A stretch of DNA of 64,000 nt from Agrocybe praecox (GCA_964017145.1 OZ024841.1:2418001-2482000), one strand, 5' to 3'. Positions 22,173 to 34,598 are shown, counted from the stretch's first letter. Notes: generated by a model not told the origin, from the sequence alone. Made by a program: numbers and translations.

Positions 22173-24665
22173 TCAATACACAAATACCCTCCTGAGCCAT
22201 AGACCGCCCAACGCAAAGGTAGCCACAGCCTGCAGTGCGCCATAGACAAGGGCAGATCTTCCAAGAGCACCGCTCTTAGTATCACCAGGACTCGTCCCGC
22301 TGAGTTGTTCCCTGTTCACAGCCGAACGTCCATTGGAAGTAGGGAGAGTATCAGAATCGAACGTCGCTGTGTTATGGGCCTGCGTCCACGCCGAGGTGCT
22401 GAACGTCTGAGTGGCCTGGCCTTCGCTAATGGCTTCGGAGTTGTTGTCGAGGAAAACCAAGGCGAAACCGGGGGCGGGGACGGGGACGATGCAGACGTTC
22501 TTTGTCGTGTCACAGGTGATTGATTTGACGTCCAGGGATCCTTTGAACCGTCCGTCTACTTGGAATTGGTTTCCAAGAGTCTGGAAAGAAGTACATAAAA
22601 AAAAGGTGTGAGCACTGCATGTCGCGATTCAAACAAAATGAATACTTACCTGACCGGCCCATGTAATGTTGTCCTTTGTAGACACAGAAGAAGCATTCAG
22701 ATATCTATACAGAAATAATTAATATTGATTGGAAATCAAAAACGCCAAAAACAAAAACATAACTTACTTGACGCTAATGGATTGAGGCGCGCCTGCAGGA
22801 AGGCTGAGACTAACGATTGAATCGCTGGCGCCGCTTGGGTCGTCCAAATAATTGAACAGAGCCACTTTGCTCAGGGTGCCTTGCTCATAGATGGCGTACG
22901 AAGGGGTATCGGCAGAGGCCTCATTCCCGAACAAATCAACGATCTGAGACGTGTTTGTCTTCCCAAACGCTTCGGCTATAATAACAGTCGCATAGTAGAT
23001 CGCACCGACGGTCCATTGGTTGTATGAAGTTTCGTTAGTCGGGGGTGCAGTGAAGGGCTTAAGTAGAGTATATGAGAACTCCAATCACGCGATGAGAATG
23101 ACAATGGAAACTTACATTGTAGAAAACATTCTGTCCACCAACGTGCATCAGCGCATGGGTAAAGTTGCCATATGCCATTTGGAACCCATAATCCAGTGCC
23201 CAAAGGGCAGCGGCGTAGCTGTTACTGATACCAGCGAACCCACCACATGACGCGGTGTTGGTCTCGAACATGATCAGTGGTTTATTGGCTTGCTGAGCGA
23301 GCACCTGAGAACTCTGGTATGGGGTCACAAGGCTGATAGCAGTTTTGTGCGAAAGGAAGATCGGGAAAATATCCTGAGGGTTGATGATCGGGTTATCTGG
23401 TGTGGCACCAGACAACAAGGCGCAATTGTTCATGGAATAACTGTCAGAGAATGTTAGAGCGGAATAACATCAAGTAAAAAATGACTTACTGCTCAACGCT
23501 GAGTGCATACAACCTATCCTTGAATTTATCAATGAAACCAGTGTTCCAGACATCGTCAGGTTTCCAGATGATAGTAGAGATACTAGGCCCAATCAACATG
23601 TTTTTAATTGGGATGTTGGCGTTATCGTCAATAGCCTGAATGAGTGAGGTCATGTCGTCGTTGTACAAGTCTGGGGAATAAGTTACACGTCGCCCGAATC
23701 TTGAGATAAAATAATCAACAAAAAAAAATTCAATGAATCCAATAACCGAAAGGTGACTGACTGCTGATAGAAATCTGGTTCGTTTCCTGCTTGGAGTCCA
23801 AGGAGGTTGTCACCTAGAATGCTTTGAGCGGATTCAGCGATCTCCAATCGCCAGTTGGTCGAGTCATTGAACGGTATGCCTTTAATAAATACTCAGTAAA
23901 ATAGAACAAGGAAAAGAAAGGAACCTCGTACCAAAGAACCACTTGACGTTGAGCATTTGGGATATGTTATTCGTCATATAAAACATATCAGGTGTGTATA
24001 AAATTGCAGGTGTTTGAGTCGTGGTATTTGCATGAGAATCGGTCTTGAAAAAGGTATGGCCAAATTCAAGCGACCCAAGCGGCACTTGTGCCGCGAACTC
24101 TTGCGTGTTTCCACCAATTCGAATCACCACACCACCAGCGCGCTCGTAAAGATTCGACATGAGATTCAAGAATGGGACCTGCAAGAAAGACCTAGATAGC
24201 GTTCGTTGGTCAGTGCTTGCATACATACCCCGCAATACAAAAACGATGACGCACGAATTCTTGCCCACTGTAGTAATAGAGTTAAGGTTAAGCAACATCG
24301 AAAATGCCAAGAATCAGCCTAAGTCGATCCAAGACTCTGACTTAGAGAAAAAGCAAAAAATCGTACGCACACACTTGGGTCACGATTGACATCTCCAGCG
24401 AGAACCCCCAGAATGAGCCGCCGACGTGGGGTATCGATAAGCCATTGACGGTGTTCGCGTCGCGCTGCAAGTTCAAGGTGTAGGCTGCAGCAGGGGCTGG
24501 GTTGGGCAGAGCAGGAGGAGTGAGGACGGTGTTATCATACGCTCTAAGAGTTTGATGTGGAAACCCTGCAGTGGCGGTCTGGGCAAGGGGGATTTGCCCA
24601 TACACTGTAATCGCCTGGGCGGTCGTGAACGCGCTGCTCAGCAGGGCAAGCGCGGACAGCAGCAT
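22173..24665 (-). CDS. GH79 beta-glucuronidase-like protein, copy 1
   Basis: Glycoside hydrolase family 79 protein of the basidiomycete type, members of which remove glucuronic acid or 4-O-methyl-glucuronic acid from arabinogalactan-protein or other glycans. It begins with a signal peptide (MLLSALALLSSAFTTAQA), then ITVYGQIPL, SIPHVGGSFWGFSLEMS, the carbohydrate-site strand VVIRIGGNTQEFA, the acid/base motif QAGNEPDFYQQ, and the nucleophile region MFETNTASCGGFAG. The GH79 C-terminal beta domain follows. The protein ends in a hydrophobic tail (ALVYGALQAVATFALGGLWL), so it is probably GPI- or membrane-anchored at the cell surface. Many introns of 50-60 nt. Tandem with copy 2 in the same orientation. 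Substrate is inferred. Confidence 0.88.
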
Positions 24666-25380
24666 CTAGTAAGAAACAGGATTTTCGCTGAGTACGATAT
24701 AAGATAGAGAAAAGACAGGATATATGTGAGTAACGAAGACGAATTTTTCCTGTGCCGTAGGGGCAGACAAAGAGATGGAGAAAAGAACGAGGGGGAAGCC
24801 GAAGGCCCATATTATCGGTGGGAACGCCTGCCAGTCTCTTGCAAACAAAAAAACTCTTGGTATTCCGTCAAAAGCGTGCTAACACCGACAGATTGTCCGT
24901 GAAGGCCTGTACTTTAGCAGAACACCGGCGAAACCAGTCCGATTTAGGTAGGCGCCGAACGGCCACAGACAAGTCCGTGCCAAATGGGACACTTTATGTT
25001 TGATGAAAACGTTAGCGAAATGTTGGCGAAATGGCTTGGCAAACATGAGTTCCAGTCTCCAGACTCCAGAGGCCTCAGCAAGGCCTCAGTGTCTCCTCTG
25101 CCCATTGTTCTCAAAGACGAGCTGGGAGCTGTAGCACCTAACTTTGAACAACTTCAGGGTCAATTGTCACTGTAAAAATAATTCAATAACATCTCCAAGC
25201 CAGTGTCATAAACTGCCGTTATCAACCGCTCACCAATGCTATGATCAGAATGCAAGACGACTCCACATGGTTTGAACCGTTCAAGTCGGTGATGGTGGTC
25301 ATGATGATCATCCAGGATCATCCGTTGAAAGATTCCAATTACCTAATGCTGCCCTGAAAGCGCGCTACAATTAGCGCGCG

Positions 25381-25415
<35 letters not shown>

Positions 25416-25790
25416 CAAAACATATCCAAAAATCGTCATCCATTTCCTCTCTCCCCTAAAAAAAAAAAAGATTCGACTCACTCCTGTAAAAATGAGTTTT
25501 CGTCACAAGAACATCCACAGAAAGTTGTCGATGCACTCAACTAACATCTTTCTTCATTACAAGGTCTCCCAAGGTCAAAAAAGGGTATCGCGAATGAATG
25601 GAAATTGAATGAATGTTATGTATACGTATACGTGAGTAATCTATCTATGCTGCATTGTGCTGTGTGGGAGGGGGAATAAAAATAAGTCCTCTGATTAATA
25701 ATAATAAATTGTCCATGTCTGCGTGCGTCCATCCGATCCAAGTCAAGTCAGTGATTCCCATTATTATCTTCCCTTCTTTCGGTCAGCTCA
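24666..25790. other. Intergenic between GH79 copies
   Basis: Promoter of GH79 copy 1 and 3' flank of copy 2. It includes the hairpin plus poly-A at 25360-25411 and a second short A run near 25459. No gene seen. Confidence 0.5.
25360..25411 (+). repeat. Perfect hairpin followed by A31 tract
   Basis: GCGCGCTA-CAAT-TAGCGCGC (8-bp perfect stem, 4-nt loop) at 25360-25379, one G, then 31 consecutive A (25381-25411). It could be the tail of an old retroposed RNA; no target-site duplication is evident. Confidence 0.7.
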
Positions 25791-28263
25791 TCACTGCATC
25801 AACGCCCTTACGACCCATACACCCCCAAGGACAACCACACCAAGCAACCCCGTCACCCCAGCAACCTCCACACCCGCCCTCCTTGCAGCACTTACACTCC
25901 CCTGACTCGTACTCCCCAATCCCTCCCTGCTAATCCCCGAATGCCCATTCGAATTAGCCACCACAGTAGGGTCCAGATAGATCGTATTATGCGTGCGCGT
26001 ATACGCCGTAGTCGCAAACGTCTGCGTCGCCTGCCCGATCTGCGCTTCGGAAGACCCACTATCGAGGAACACGAGCGCGAACCCAGGCGAGGGTACGGGA
26101 ATCGTGCATGTCCCTGCGCTGGTGTTGCAGTTCACAGTGGTCACGTTCAGATCGCCCTTGAACCGTCCATCAACTTCGAAGTGGTTTCCAAGAGTCTGTG
26201 CAATAAACAAATCAGCAAAAAAAAAAAAAAAAAAAGAGAAAGTCAACCGCGCGCGTCTTTCTTCACATACCTGACCAGCCCAAGTAAAGTTATTGATAGA
26301 CGTTACCGAGTCCGCAAGCAGATACTTGACGGAAACACTCGCAGGGACACCCGCATTGGGTATCGTAATCGTCACCTGCTGAGCATTCGTACCAGTACCT
26401 CTGTCATCGACAAAGTTGAACAACGCGACTTTGCTTAGTACATTATTCTCATAGATGGCATAGGAAGGCGTGTAAACGGATCCGGAATTACCCCAGAGAT
26501 CGACAATCCTCGAGGTATTGGTCTTGCCAAAGGCCTCAGCGAGGACAATCGCAGAGTAATACACCGGTCCGACTGTCCATTCGTTGTACTGGCTGATGTT
26601 CGTAGGTGGCGAAGTGAAAGGCTATCACACACGTCAAATCAGCAATCGCGGCAGATACAAACACATCCAAAAGAAAAGAAAAACATACATTATAATAAGT
26701 ATTCTGCCCACCAACATGGAACATCCCATGCGTAAAATTAGCAGCCGCCATCTGCATCCCATAATCGATTCCCCACATCGCAGCGCCAAAACTGTTGCTC
26801 ACACCCTTAAACCCACCACACGACGCCGTATTCGTCTCGAACATATACATCGGCTTCCCCGCAGCCTGGGCGAGGTTCGCAGAGTTGATGTACGGCTTGA
26901 CCAGATCGACAGCGGCGCTGTGGGTGAGGTAACTTGGAAGAATATCCTGAGGTTCTATTATCGTGGCTCCGGTGTTGAAGTTGGCAGCGCAATTGTTGCT
27001 CGGGTAACTATCGATAACATGGATGAATGAAGGGTTACGAAATTCAAGAAGGAAAGGAAAACGCACTGTTCGACTGTAAGCGCCATCAGTCTGTCCTTGA
27101 ATTTGTCAATGAAGCCAGAGTCCCAAACTTCTTCTGGCGTCCACGGTCCACTTGCGATATTGGGTCCCAAGAGCATATTCTTAACAGGAATAAGCGAGTC
27201 TTTGTCGATCGTACTGATGAGGTCCTCCATGTCCGTATTATACAACGCAGGGGAATACGTTGTACGACGACCGAATCTAAAAATATGTGTTATTAATCAA
27301 TTAAAAGAAAGGTTCACAACATGCATACTGTTGGTAAAAATCCGGTTCGTTCCCGGCCTGGAGTCCAAGAAGGTTGCTCCCAAGGATAGTTTGAGCTTGT
27401 TCGGCGATAGTCAGCCTCCAGTTTACGGAATCGTTGAATGGAATGCCTGTTTTGCCCTGAAATCAATACAATTCCCAGGGAGTAAAAAGTGCATCGATGC
27501 ATACCAAAGAACCATCCGACATTCAGCATGGCTGAAATATTCGCCACCATATAAAACATATCAGGAGTATACAGCACCGCAGGTGTTTTCGTCTAATAAA
27601 TAACGATGTAAATGAATGCTGTTCATAGAAAAAAATTACACGCACTGTCTGATTTGACCCTGAATCTTCTTTACCGAAAGTGTGACCGTTTCCCAGAGAG
27701 TCTACTTGGGTAGCGAATTCCTGCGTATTACCACCTATCCGGATAGCCACGCTTCCCGCTCGTTCTTGAAGGTTGGCCATCAGGTTCAAAAAAGGAACCG
27801 AAATGAATGAACTGATAGGAGCAGGGTCAGCAGGCCTGAATGAAATGAATATCTACATTCTCAAAACAACCCACGAGTTCTTCCCCACTGCAAACATCAA
27901 AGTATTAGAACACGGATTCAAAGATAAATGACGATGATACAACTCACAAACTTGTGTTAACACCGACATTTCAATAGAGAATCCCCAAAACGAACCACCG
28001 ACATGAGGTATCGAGAGGCCAGTAACAGCAGCGGCATCTCTCTGCAGAGACAAGGTATAGGCCGTTGCAGGTGCAGGACTGGGTACTGCAGGTGGGACAA
28101 GGACAGTCTGGTCGTACGCCGCATATGTCGCTTGGGCGACCTGTGAAGTGCCAGTACCGCTGGCGGTCATAGTCTGTTGAAGGGGTACCTGGCCATAGAT
28201 CGTGATCGCTCGAGTGACGCTGGTGAGCGAGGCCAGCACTGTGGCTAAGCTCGACGCACGCAT
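25791..28263 (-). CDS. GH79 beta-glucuronidase-like protein, copy 2
   Basis: Paralogue of the neighbouring GH79 gene with the same motif order: signal peptide (MRASSLATVLASLTSVTRA), AITIYGQVPL, SIPHVGGSFWGFSIEMS, LGKNSWV, VAIRIGGNTQEFATQ, the acid/base motif QAGNEPDFYQ and the nucleophile region MFETNTASCGGFKG, both catalytic glutamates being present. The C-terminal domain keeps TFTWAGQ-like and FEVDGRFKGDL segments and ends in a hydrophobic anchor (VAGVTGLLGVVVLGGVWVV). Intron positions largely match copy 1, supporting tandem duplication. One intron contains an 18-nt A run. Copy 2 has a Thr/Ser/Gln insertion after the signal peptide that copy 1 lacks. Both are predicted surface or secreted glycosidases. 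Confidence 0.88.
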
Positions 28264-28740
28264 TTTGTTTTGGTGAAGATGAGAAAAGGAATGGAAAGGC
28301 GCAATACTGAGGGTGACGCTATTGAAATTCGGTCTGTGACACGGCCAAGACCGCCAAGACGAGCATCCTAACCATTTCCAGCATAGCTTCCGCTCAGTGC
28401 TAAGCCAAATAATCTTTCGCTAGTGCGTATTTCCGATTCAAAAATGGCAAGCGAACTTTAGCGAACCTAAACTTAGTGATTTCTTCCATGGTGACATTCA
28501 CACTTAAGGGAAATATGTATGTCGAATAGTAGCAGGATCATGATCTTCTGGGAGACCGTATGTATACGGCGAATGGTAGTCACCACACCAAATGGCGTGG
28601 GAAGTCCAACGGGCGCTCAATAGCGCTTTCTATTGAAATGTTTTAATTATGTCTGACTGCGGTGATAGATATAAATGAGTTGTTGACCATGTCGTCGATT
28701 CCCACCACCACATTGTTATTATTAGCACCGGCCGCGCAAA
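28264..28740. other. Upstream region of GH79 copy 2
   Basis: Promoter-like region; no gene seen. 28414-28472 has TAGCGAA/TTCGCTA words similar in style to those near 25003-25045 upstream of copy 1, but no aligned repeat. Confidence 0.4.
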
Positions 28741-29039
28741 ATAACACATGGTTCGGTGGCAGTATCGTCTTCGTCAATGACATGGACACCTGAGCGATCG
28801 GGAACTAGTCATCGAGCTCAACGGCCATAGAAGCCAAGGCTCACTCACTCTTCGAATTTTGTTTCATGGTCTCTCATTCGTTCCAGCTCGCAACTGCATC
28901 CTTGTGGGCGACCTTAGTGTCGCGTAAATCTGAGGTTTTCTACATGAGAACGAACAACGACACGACAGACCCACGATTATGAAGTTTAGTTTTCTCGACA
29001 TTAGTCAAAGTAACCAGTCCGGAAAGCATTAGGCTTATG

Positions 29040-29836
29040 ACATCAAGTAGATTATCTCTTACACAAGCATAGCTGGGTGTCTTGAGAAGAAAATCACTCT
29101 TCCGGTCGGAGCTCAAGCGAACTACGAAAACATTTCAGAGGGTAGACGTGCAGCAATGTAAATTGAAGGAAGCTGCAAACCTCGCATATGGTCAGAATAT
29201 TGTCGATATTTAAGCATTTGAAGAGAGGCCATATAGTGAAGTTTACATCGACAAGACCATTTCCGAAATCATCAAGACCACCACCTGGGAAACGCGCAAT
29301 AACCTCCAACTTGTTTGAGTCTCCATCGCGAAATTTTGAATTGGCATCTGGTTTGATGAGACCACCAGCACAAGCAGCTGGATACGCAAGAATCTTGGAG
29401 TGCGTATGATTGTATTACGTACGTTTTTAGCAAAGCGCGCCCAGGAAAGGATCAGATAATCCCGCATGAGATCGTCGACGGGATGACGAGAAACGAGTGC
29501 TGCAGAGATAAGTATCAGCAGAACTCGAACGAAAAAGAAACGAGAAAAAAAAATCATACTCAAGGTAAATGGAAACCAGAAAGCGGTGTCTTCTGGTAGT
29601 AAAAAGATCGAGCTTTCACTTGGACGATGACCGTTTGTGCTCACAACTTCAAAGTCACTAGCGCCATCGTTCTCCGGTTAGCCATCAGTCTCAGCATCGG
29701 CCCAAGGGCCTCTGAAGCTCAGTTTTCTGGTGTTGCGACGAGCCTGGCGGCTTGTAGGGTCTTGGCTGTCGGTGGCCAAGCCAGAAAGGTCGGACCTCAA
29801 ATGCTTCAACCGAGAGGGGCAAGGGGAAAGTGACGC
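29040..29836 (-). pseudogene. DENN-domain protein remnant
   Basis: Minus-strand exons resemble a DENN-domain (Rab GEF type) protein: RKLSFRGPWADAETDG, then SSIFLLPEDTAFWFPFTL, ALVSRHPVDDLMRDYLILSWARF, LAYPAACAGGLIKP, DFGNGLVDVNFTIWPLFKC, LNIDNILTICE, and APTGRVIFFSRHPAML. The frame is broken by a TAA (29678-29680) between ETDG and PENDGASDFE in an otherwise continuous exon, and by a TGA (29114-29116) in FA*APTGRV, where homologues have a residue such as Leu. N-terminal exons are missing, and downstream exons decay beyond recognition before 28.7 kb. Two stops plus truncation make a pseudogene more likely than sequencing error. A retroposon is inserted just upstream. Confidence 0.65.
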
Positions 29837-30042
29837 GCTATAGAGAAAGTTTTAGCATTTGTCAAGTACTTGACAGAAACAAATTGTTTTCATGAGAGAG
29901 CTACATATAAGGTCTCCAAGATGTCCTAGGACTATACAACCGTCTAAAAAATGGAAAATCTGTTGTACAAATCTCTTTAAAATCTTTGCACCACGCGTCA
30001 CAACCCGCAGCAATGCCGCGTCACTGCCGCGGCAGCCAGGCA

Positions 30043-30056
30043 AATACAATCTCAGG

Positions 30057-30057
<1 letters not shown>
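30043..30057 (+). repeat. Target-site duplication, left copy
   Basis: AATACAATCTCAGGC, identical to 30941-30955, directly abutting the T32 tract of the inserted element. Confidence 0.9.
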
Positions 30058-30090
<33 letters not shown>

Positions 30091-30940
30091 ATTCAAGCGT
30101 AAATTAATACACATAAGGGTGCGCGCTAGCAGTCCCTTGGGGGAGGCTACACCTAAACTACCCCCTCATCAACTATCTAAACAAACCGCCTATCCGTCCT
30201 TGACCGTTAAGCCTCAGGATCTGGGGCTTCGCCAGGCGCCGTGTGGTGCGCCGGAGCTCCCAGCTGTCAGTACACTGAATAGTTGGTACGACACCCAGCT
30301 ACGTCCATCGGGATGCAAGCCTAATGCCCAGAAGTTGGAATTGGAAGAATGAAATGAATGGCCACTGCTGTCCACTATGCTGTTAAGACTCTGATACCTC
30401 CCCACCCGCTATTTCCCCCATTTCCTCACGCCCCACTCCAGCTTAATATACGGCTCCCCCCCGCCTGAACCTTGTGGCGACCAAAAGGTCTTCCTTTGAG
30501 GTGTACGGTCGGATGTACGGGCAACCTAACCCGAATGGGCGGACCAAAGTCCTTCCTCAAGGGTGAATTTCCGACAGGGTAGTTGCGCCCCCACCTAAGT
30601 GAGGTCTGCGCGAAGCAGAGCAAGCCAATATATAGGGGAGTCCATGTCAGATGAGGCTACCAAGTGCGCTTTGAGGATGTGATAAGCAAGGCTTTCCAGC
30701 CTCTAGCAGTGTCGATAAGTGGGCAAAATCCCGCAGGGAGTCGAGATCTGCCCGATAAGAAAAAAGAAAGTGTAATGATGAAAGTTCGGGGTCGGAAGGG
30801 ATGAGTCGAATGATAAAGGTGGCCCCGATGGGGGTAGATCGTTATTAATGTGAGGTGTTCGGTAGTGTAGTCATCGACCAGCGCAAATGCAGCGCGGGAG
30901 GGACCAGTTCCCACGGTCGGATGGTGGTGGTAAAAGGTTG
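30058..30940 (-). mobile_element. 883-bp poly-A retroposon (SINE or truncated LINE)
   Basis: Insert precisely bounded by 15-bp direct repeats. On the minus strand it ends in A32 (30089-30058), the hallmark of target-primed reverse transcription by LINE machinery. No reverse transcriptase or endonuclease motif is readable; the longest minus-strand frames (30657-30962, 30426-30623) have no family resemblance. It is therefore non-autonomous: either a SINE-like or composite element, or the 3' end of a LINE. Identical duplications and a long pure A tail imply a recent insertion. It sits upstream of the DENN remnant. Confidence 0.82.
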
Positions 30941-30955
30941 AATACAATCTCAGGC
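30941..30955 (+). repeat. Target-site duplication, right copy
   Basis: AATACAATCTCAGGC, a perfect match to 30043-30057, at the 5' end of the minus-strand retroposon. Confidence 0.9.
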
Positions 30956-32715
30956 GCGGCAACGGCGCGTCAATGACCTTTCGTGGCCACTCTATCCTTT
31001 TTCAACACGGTATGGCATCTCTTTGCATAAGATATATATCATATTATACTCCTTTTATGACCCATCGACTTGATTCTATTTCAAGTTTGAACACAAGGTA
31101 AACACTAGCATTCTTTAGTCTCGACCGGCGTCGGAGGCTAACTTGCTACTTTACAGAAAGGACCAAATTACAAGAAAAAAGTGGATAAAGATGGCACTGA
31201 CAACAGGTCCGAAACTTCAACTCACACGCAACATAATGTACTTATTACAAGTTCGACTTATATCTTATTTAGGATTATTACATATTACATTCATTGTTTA
31301 TTTGACAGCACTTTCACTGTGATGCAGGCCCAGAATAGTGTCTGGATCTACAAGGGTCCATGTATGAGGAGATTTTGGAAAACCGGAGACTACATAGTGG
31401 GAAGTATGGAGGTACTTCAAGTCGGTTCACAAATGATAGCCCCAGAGGTAAAGAACCCTGGCGGCTTTGATCGGCATACATTTTGTTCCTCCGAAAATCA
31501 ATCTCCGCTCGAACGCACATCATGCAGAAGAAAGACGAGGTCAACGAGGAAGTAGCGTGGCGGACCCGGTCCATCTTATTGAGAGAAGAGAGAGGATGAC
31601 ACGAATAGAGAAGAAGAAAAACCAATAATTCAGGCCAAATGCCTTGCTTTTCCATTACTCTATTGCATCGGGAATAGCACCAAGGTATAATTCCCTTGTG
31701 CTATTTCCAAAATTGTCTGGCAACAATGAGCTCCACGATTCAACACGGACGGTTATAACTAGAGCTTCGATGAATTGAACAGCTTGTTTTGAGGGTCGTT
31801 GACAATGCTGCGGCGGCGCACAAATGGTTTGACTGATGATAAATGTGTGAACAGAATCCATGTCTGTGGCACGGTGCAACGCGTGAGTATATGCGTTACT
31901 TGATCGTGGATAGCATCTACCTTCCGTTTCCTGAGAGCCGAGACATGCCATGAATCAGCGAGGACTGTGGTGATTGAAAATATTGAATATTGATGCTTTA
32001 TCACCTCCTTCCTCGCATTAATCGAAAGAATGGATGATCTGCAGTACGTGCTTGAACGTTTTTCTTGGCTTACATTATATCAAAAAGTCGAACCGAAGAA
32101 CGGTAAACTGCAAGCAGAGCTTTATTATCCCTGACTATAAAATGGTGTGACCCTCGGTGTTCGGTCATTCGATGAAAATAGTCCGGGGCTCCTTGAAATA
32201 GAATGAAGACTGATTTCCCTGATCGTCCGGTAACTACCGTTTCTTTGGCTCTGGCAGTTCTCCAGCGAAGTTTTTTTTATCACTGTGGTTGATAAGCGAC
32301 TTGGACATCTTCTCTGAAAACAAATCATTATCGCTCAATATAGACTGTCTCTCATACGAAGTCAAGGTGCGTGTGACTCGGACGAGCGACGGGCCCAAGC
32401 TTCATGAGTGACATCTTTCCGATATCGCTATTCATGAGACTTAGGTGGGATGTTCCTTTCTTATCAATTGATATCAACTGACCCAGATGCCGCAGGAGAT
32501 CAGAACACCTGTCATAGAATATAGCAAGTCTCTATACGGGTTACTGTGACTCAGTACGTATGTGCTATTTCCACCAGACAAATTTACGTCTGATTTCTGT
32601 TCTACGCACCGTCAAAGTTTTAAAATGGCTTCAAGTGTAAACGCTTAAAACAAACTGCCTGAATTTCTTCGGGGCTGTGATATTTCATTCTGCCCACTGT
32701 GTTCTGATATCGAAA
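30956..32715. other. 1.8-kb region without a recognisable gene
   Basis: Only short unsupported frames (for example 31181-31555 plus, 31655-31951 minus). No domain, tRNA or repeat recognised. Part is the promoter of the DUF6534 gene. Confidence 0.4.
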
Positions 32716-34598
32716 ATGTCGAATCCTTCGGCGAGGTCGCTATTTCCTACTGACTTAAATATCTCGCCCTTCACAGATGGTATCTTTGTCGGTGCGTAGG
32801 TTTCTTTTTCGCGCGTTGTGATCACTAATGACCTGACCATGGATTGGCAGGCTTCGTCCTTTCAACGATGTAAGAAACGTTTATGGGGACTGTACTACCA
32901 AGATAGTATACTGAATTTGTCTAGTCTTACAGGGGTCAATATCCTTCAGGCATGGAATTACGCATGCAGTAACGACGACGGTTGGATACTGAGGGCTTTG
33001 GTACGTCCAGTAATTCAAGTCACTTGATCAAATATCCCTCACATCAACATTGGCATCCAGGTTACAACTTTGATGTGCATATTTTTTGAACCTATATAGT
33101 ACTCGCAACGCTTCTCTGACATGCAGATTTGTATCTCAGTACACTCGACATTGCTACAACTTGCAACAATACTGTTTTACTACACACCTACCTAGTACGT
33201 AAAGGAGTCTTTCTTAAATGCATTATTTTTACGTTTTAAACCATAGATTCAACATTTTGGAGACTTTCTTGAGCTCACAATTGTCAATTTTGGCTTCTTG
33301 ATTGAGTTGCTACTGACAGTGATTATTGTCTTCTTGTAAGTGGACAAATAATCAGAGTTATCCGTTCAACATACTGGGATACTGAGGCCGCACGAAATCT
33401 CCAGGGTCCAACTCTTCTTCGCCAGTCGAGTTTATCTATGTGATTAAAAACTGTTTTATCTGCTGGATATTGTTTGACTACCCTCTCATACAGTGAACAG
33501 AAAAAACTACTGGATACCAGGCTCTATTGTAAGTGTATCATATGCCTCAATAACGCAGTGATATGAAATCGCACAGATTTTCACGTCCGTGATTGCACTC
33601 GGTGAGCAAGTTTAAGAGCTTGTTATATTTCGTGCGCTTACAATCTCAATGGCATTAGTCGTCAATCTTTGTACGTTCTAGTTCACACACCCCGCCGAAA
33701 TACCTCTTCTCAATCTCCTGACGACCACACAAGACAACGTTGTGGTCGGAATAGAGAATACGAGCATCTTCTCGCTTCTCGAACTCAAATTCAAGGTTTC
33801 TGTTAATACATCACGATTATAACTAAACTTCTCATACCATTCCAATAGATGAGCGTTATATTCGGACAGATCTTCGTCACTATAGCGGACAGCATAACCA
33901 CAGTGGTCCTGACACTACATTTTATGCGTGCTCGATCAGAGAGCAACGTTAGGGGGTAATTATATGTCGTTTCTTGCCCTTGACTGAGGGAGGTGCCTAA
34001 AGTTTCAATGTAGGACCCTTAACATTCTTCAAAAGCTTTTGGGCTATGTTGTAACCCGCGGCCTTCTGGTTACAGTTTCCAACATATTGTATATGTCTCT
34101 CTTTCTCTTCAATCCGATAAAGCTTTACTGGTATGTAATCTCCCTTTACTTTGCATTGTCCGACAATGATTAATGATCCTTGATGCTGCTTTAGGATGCC
34201 AGTCCAGCTAACACAGGCCAAATTGTACATGTTGACGCTGAGTACGTTTCACCCTGATTTTACCGGCTTTATAAATGACAAAGACTTCTATACGTATCCG
34301 ATAATCTCTGCAGTCGTCATGCTGAACGCAAGAACCTCATATAAGACATCAAATCAAAGCGTCATCACTTCGTTTGACAACATTAACATTAACTCGCTTT
34401 CACTACGGGCGGCCCCATCGCTTTCAACAAGAGATCCAGTCTCTCTAACCGATTCCACGAAATTTTCTTCACGTACGCAGGTCTGTGTTTGCATGTTGCA
34501 ACGTATTTTAACTCTAAATTGTTATTTCATAGAGTCACAATCACAGTGGTATCCTTAGTCAAAAGGGTAATAACTCTTGTTTATGCTCCTCCAGTTGA
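32716..34598 (+). CDS. DUF6534 multi-pass membrane protein
   Basis: Member of a large agaricomycete-expanded family of seven-helix-like membrane proteins of unknown function. The gene has many small exons. Start MSNPSARSLFP, then FTDGIFVG with a split exon to GFVLSTM, TGVNILQAWNYACSNDDGWILRAL, a helix containing ELTIVNFGFLIELLLTVIIV, VQLFFASRVYL, NRKNYWIPGSI, IFTSVIAL, the helix SVIFGQIFVTIADSITTVV with LHFMRARSES, TLNILQKLLGYVVTRGLLVT, LYMSLFLFNPIKLYW, MPVQLTQAKLYMLTL and VVMLNARTSYK, which matches the conserved 'LYVNSLLATLNAR' region. A Ser/Thr-rich cytosolic tail ends at TGA 34596-34598. Exon borders in the helix 3-4 region are uncertain. No function can be assigned. Confidence 0.72.

Noticed and set aside
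26217..26234. A18 run as a retroposon tail
   Set aside because: It lies inside a GH79 intron with no target duplication; simple homopolymer.
30426..30962. Minus-strand ORFs in the retroposon as a coding gene
   Set aside because: No reverse transcriptase, endonuclease or other motif, and one frame runs across the element border into host DNA.
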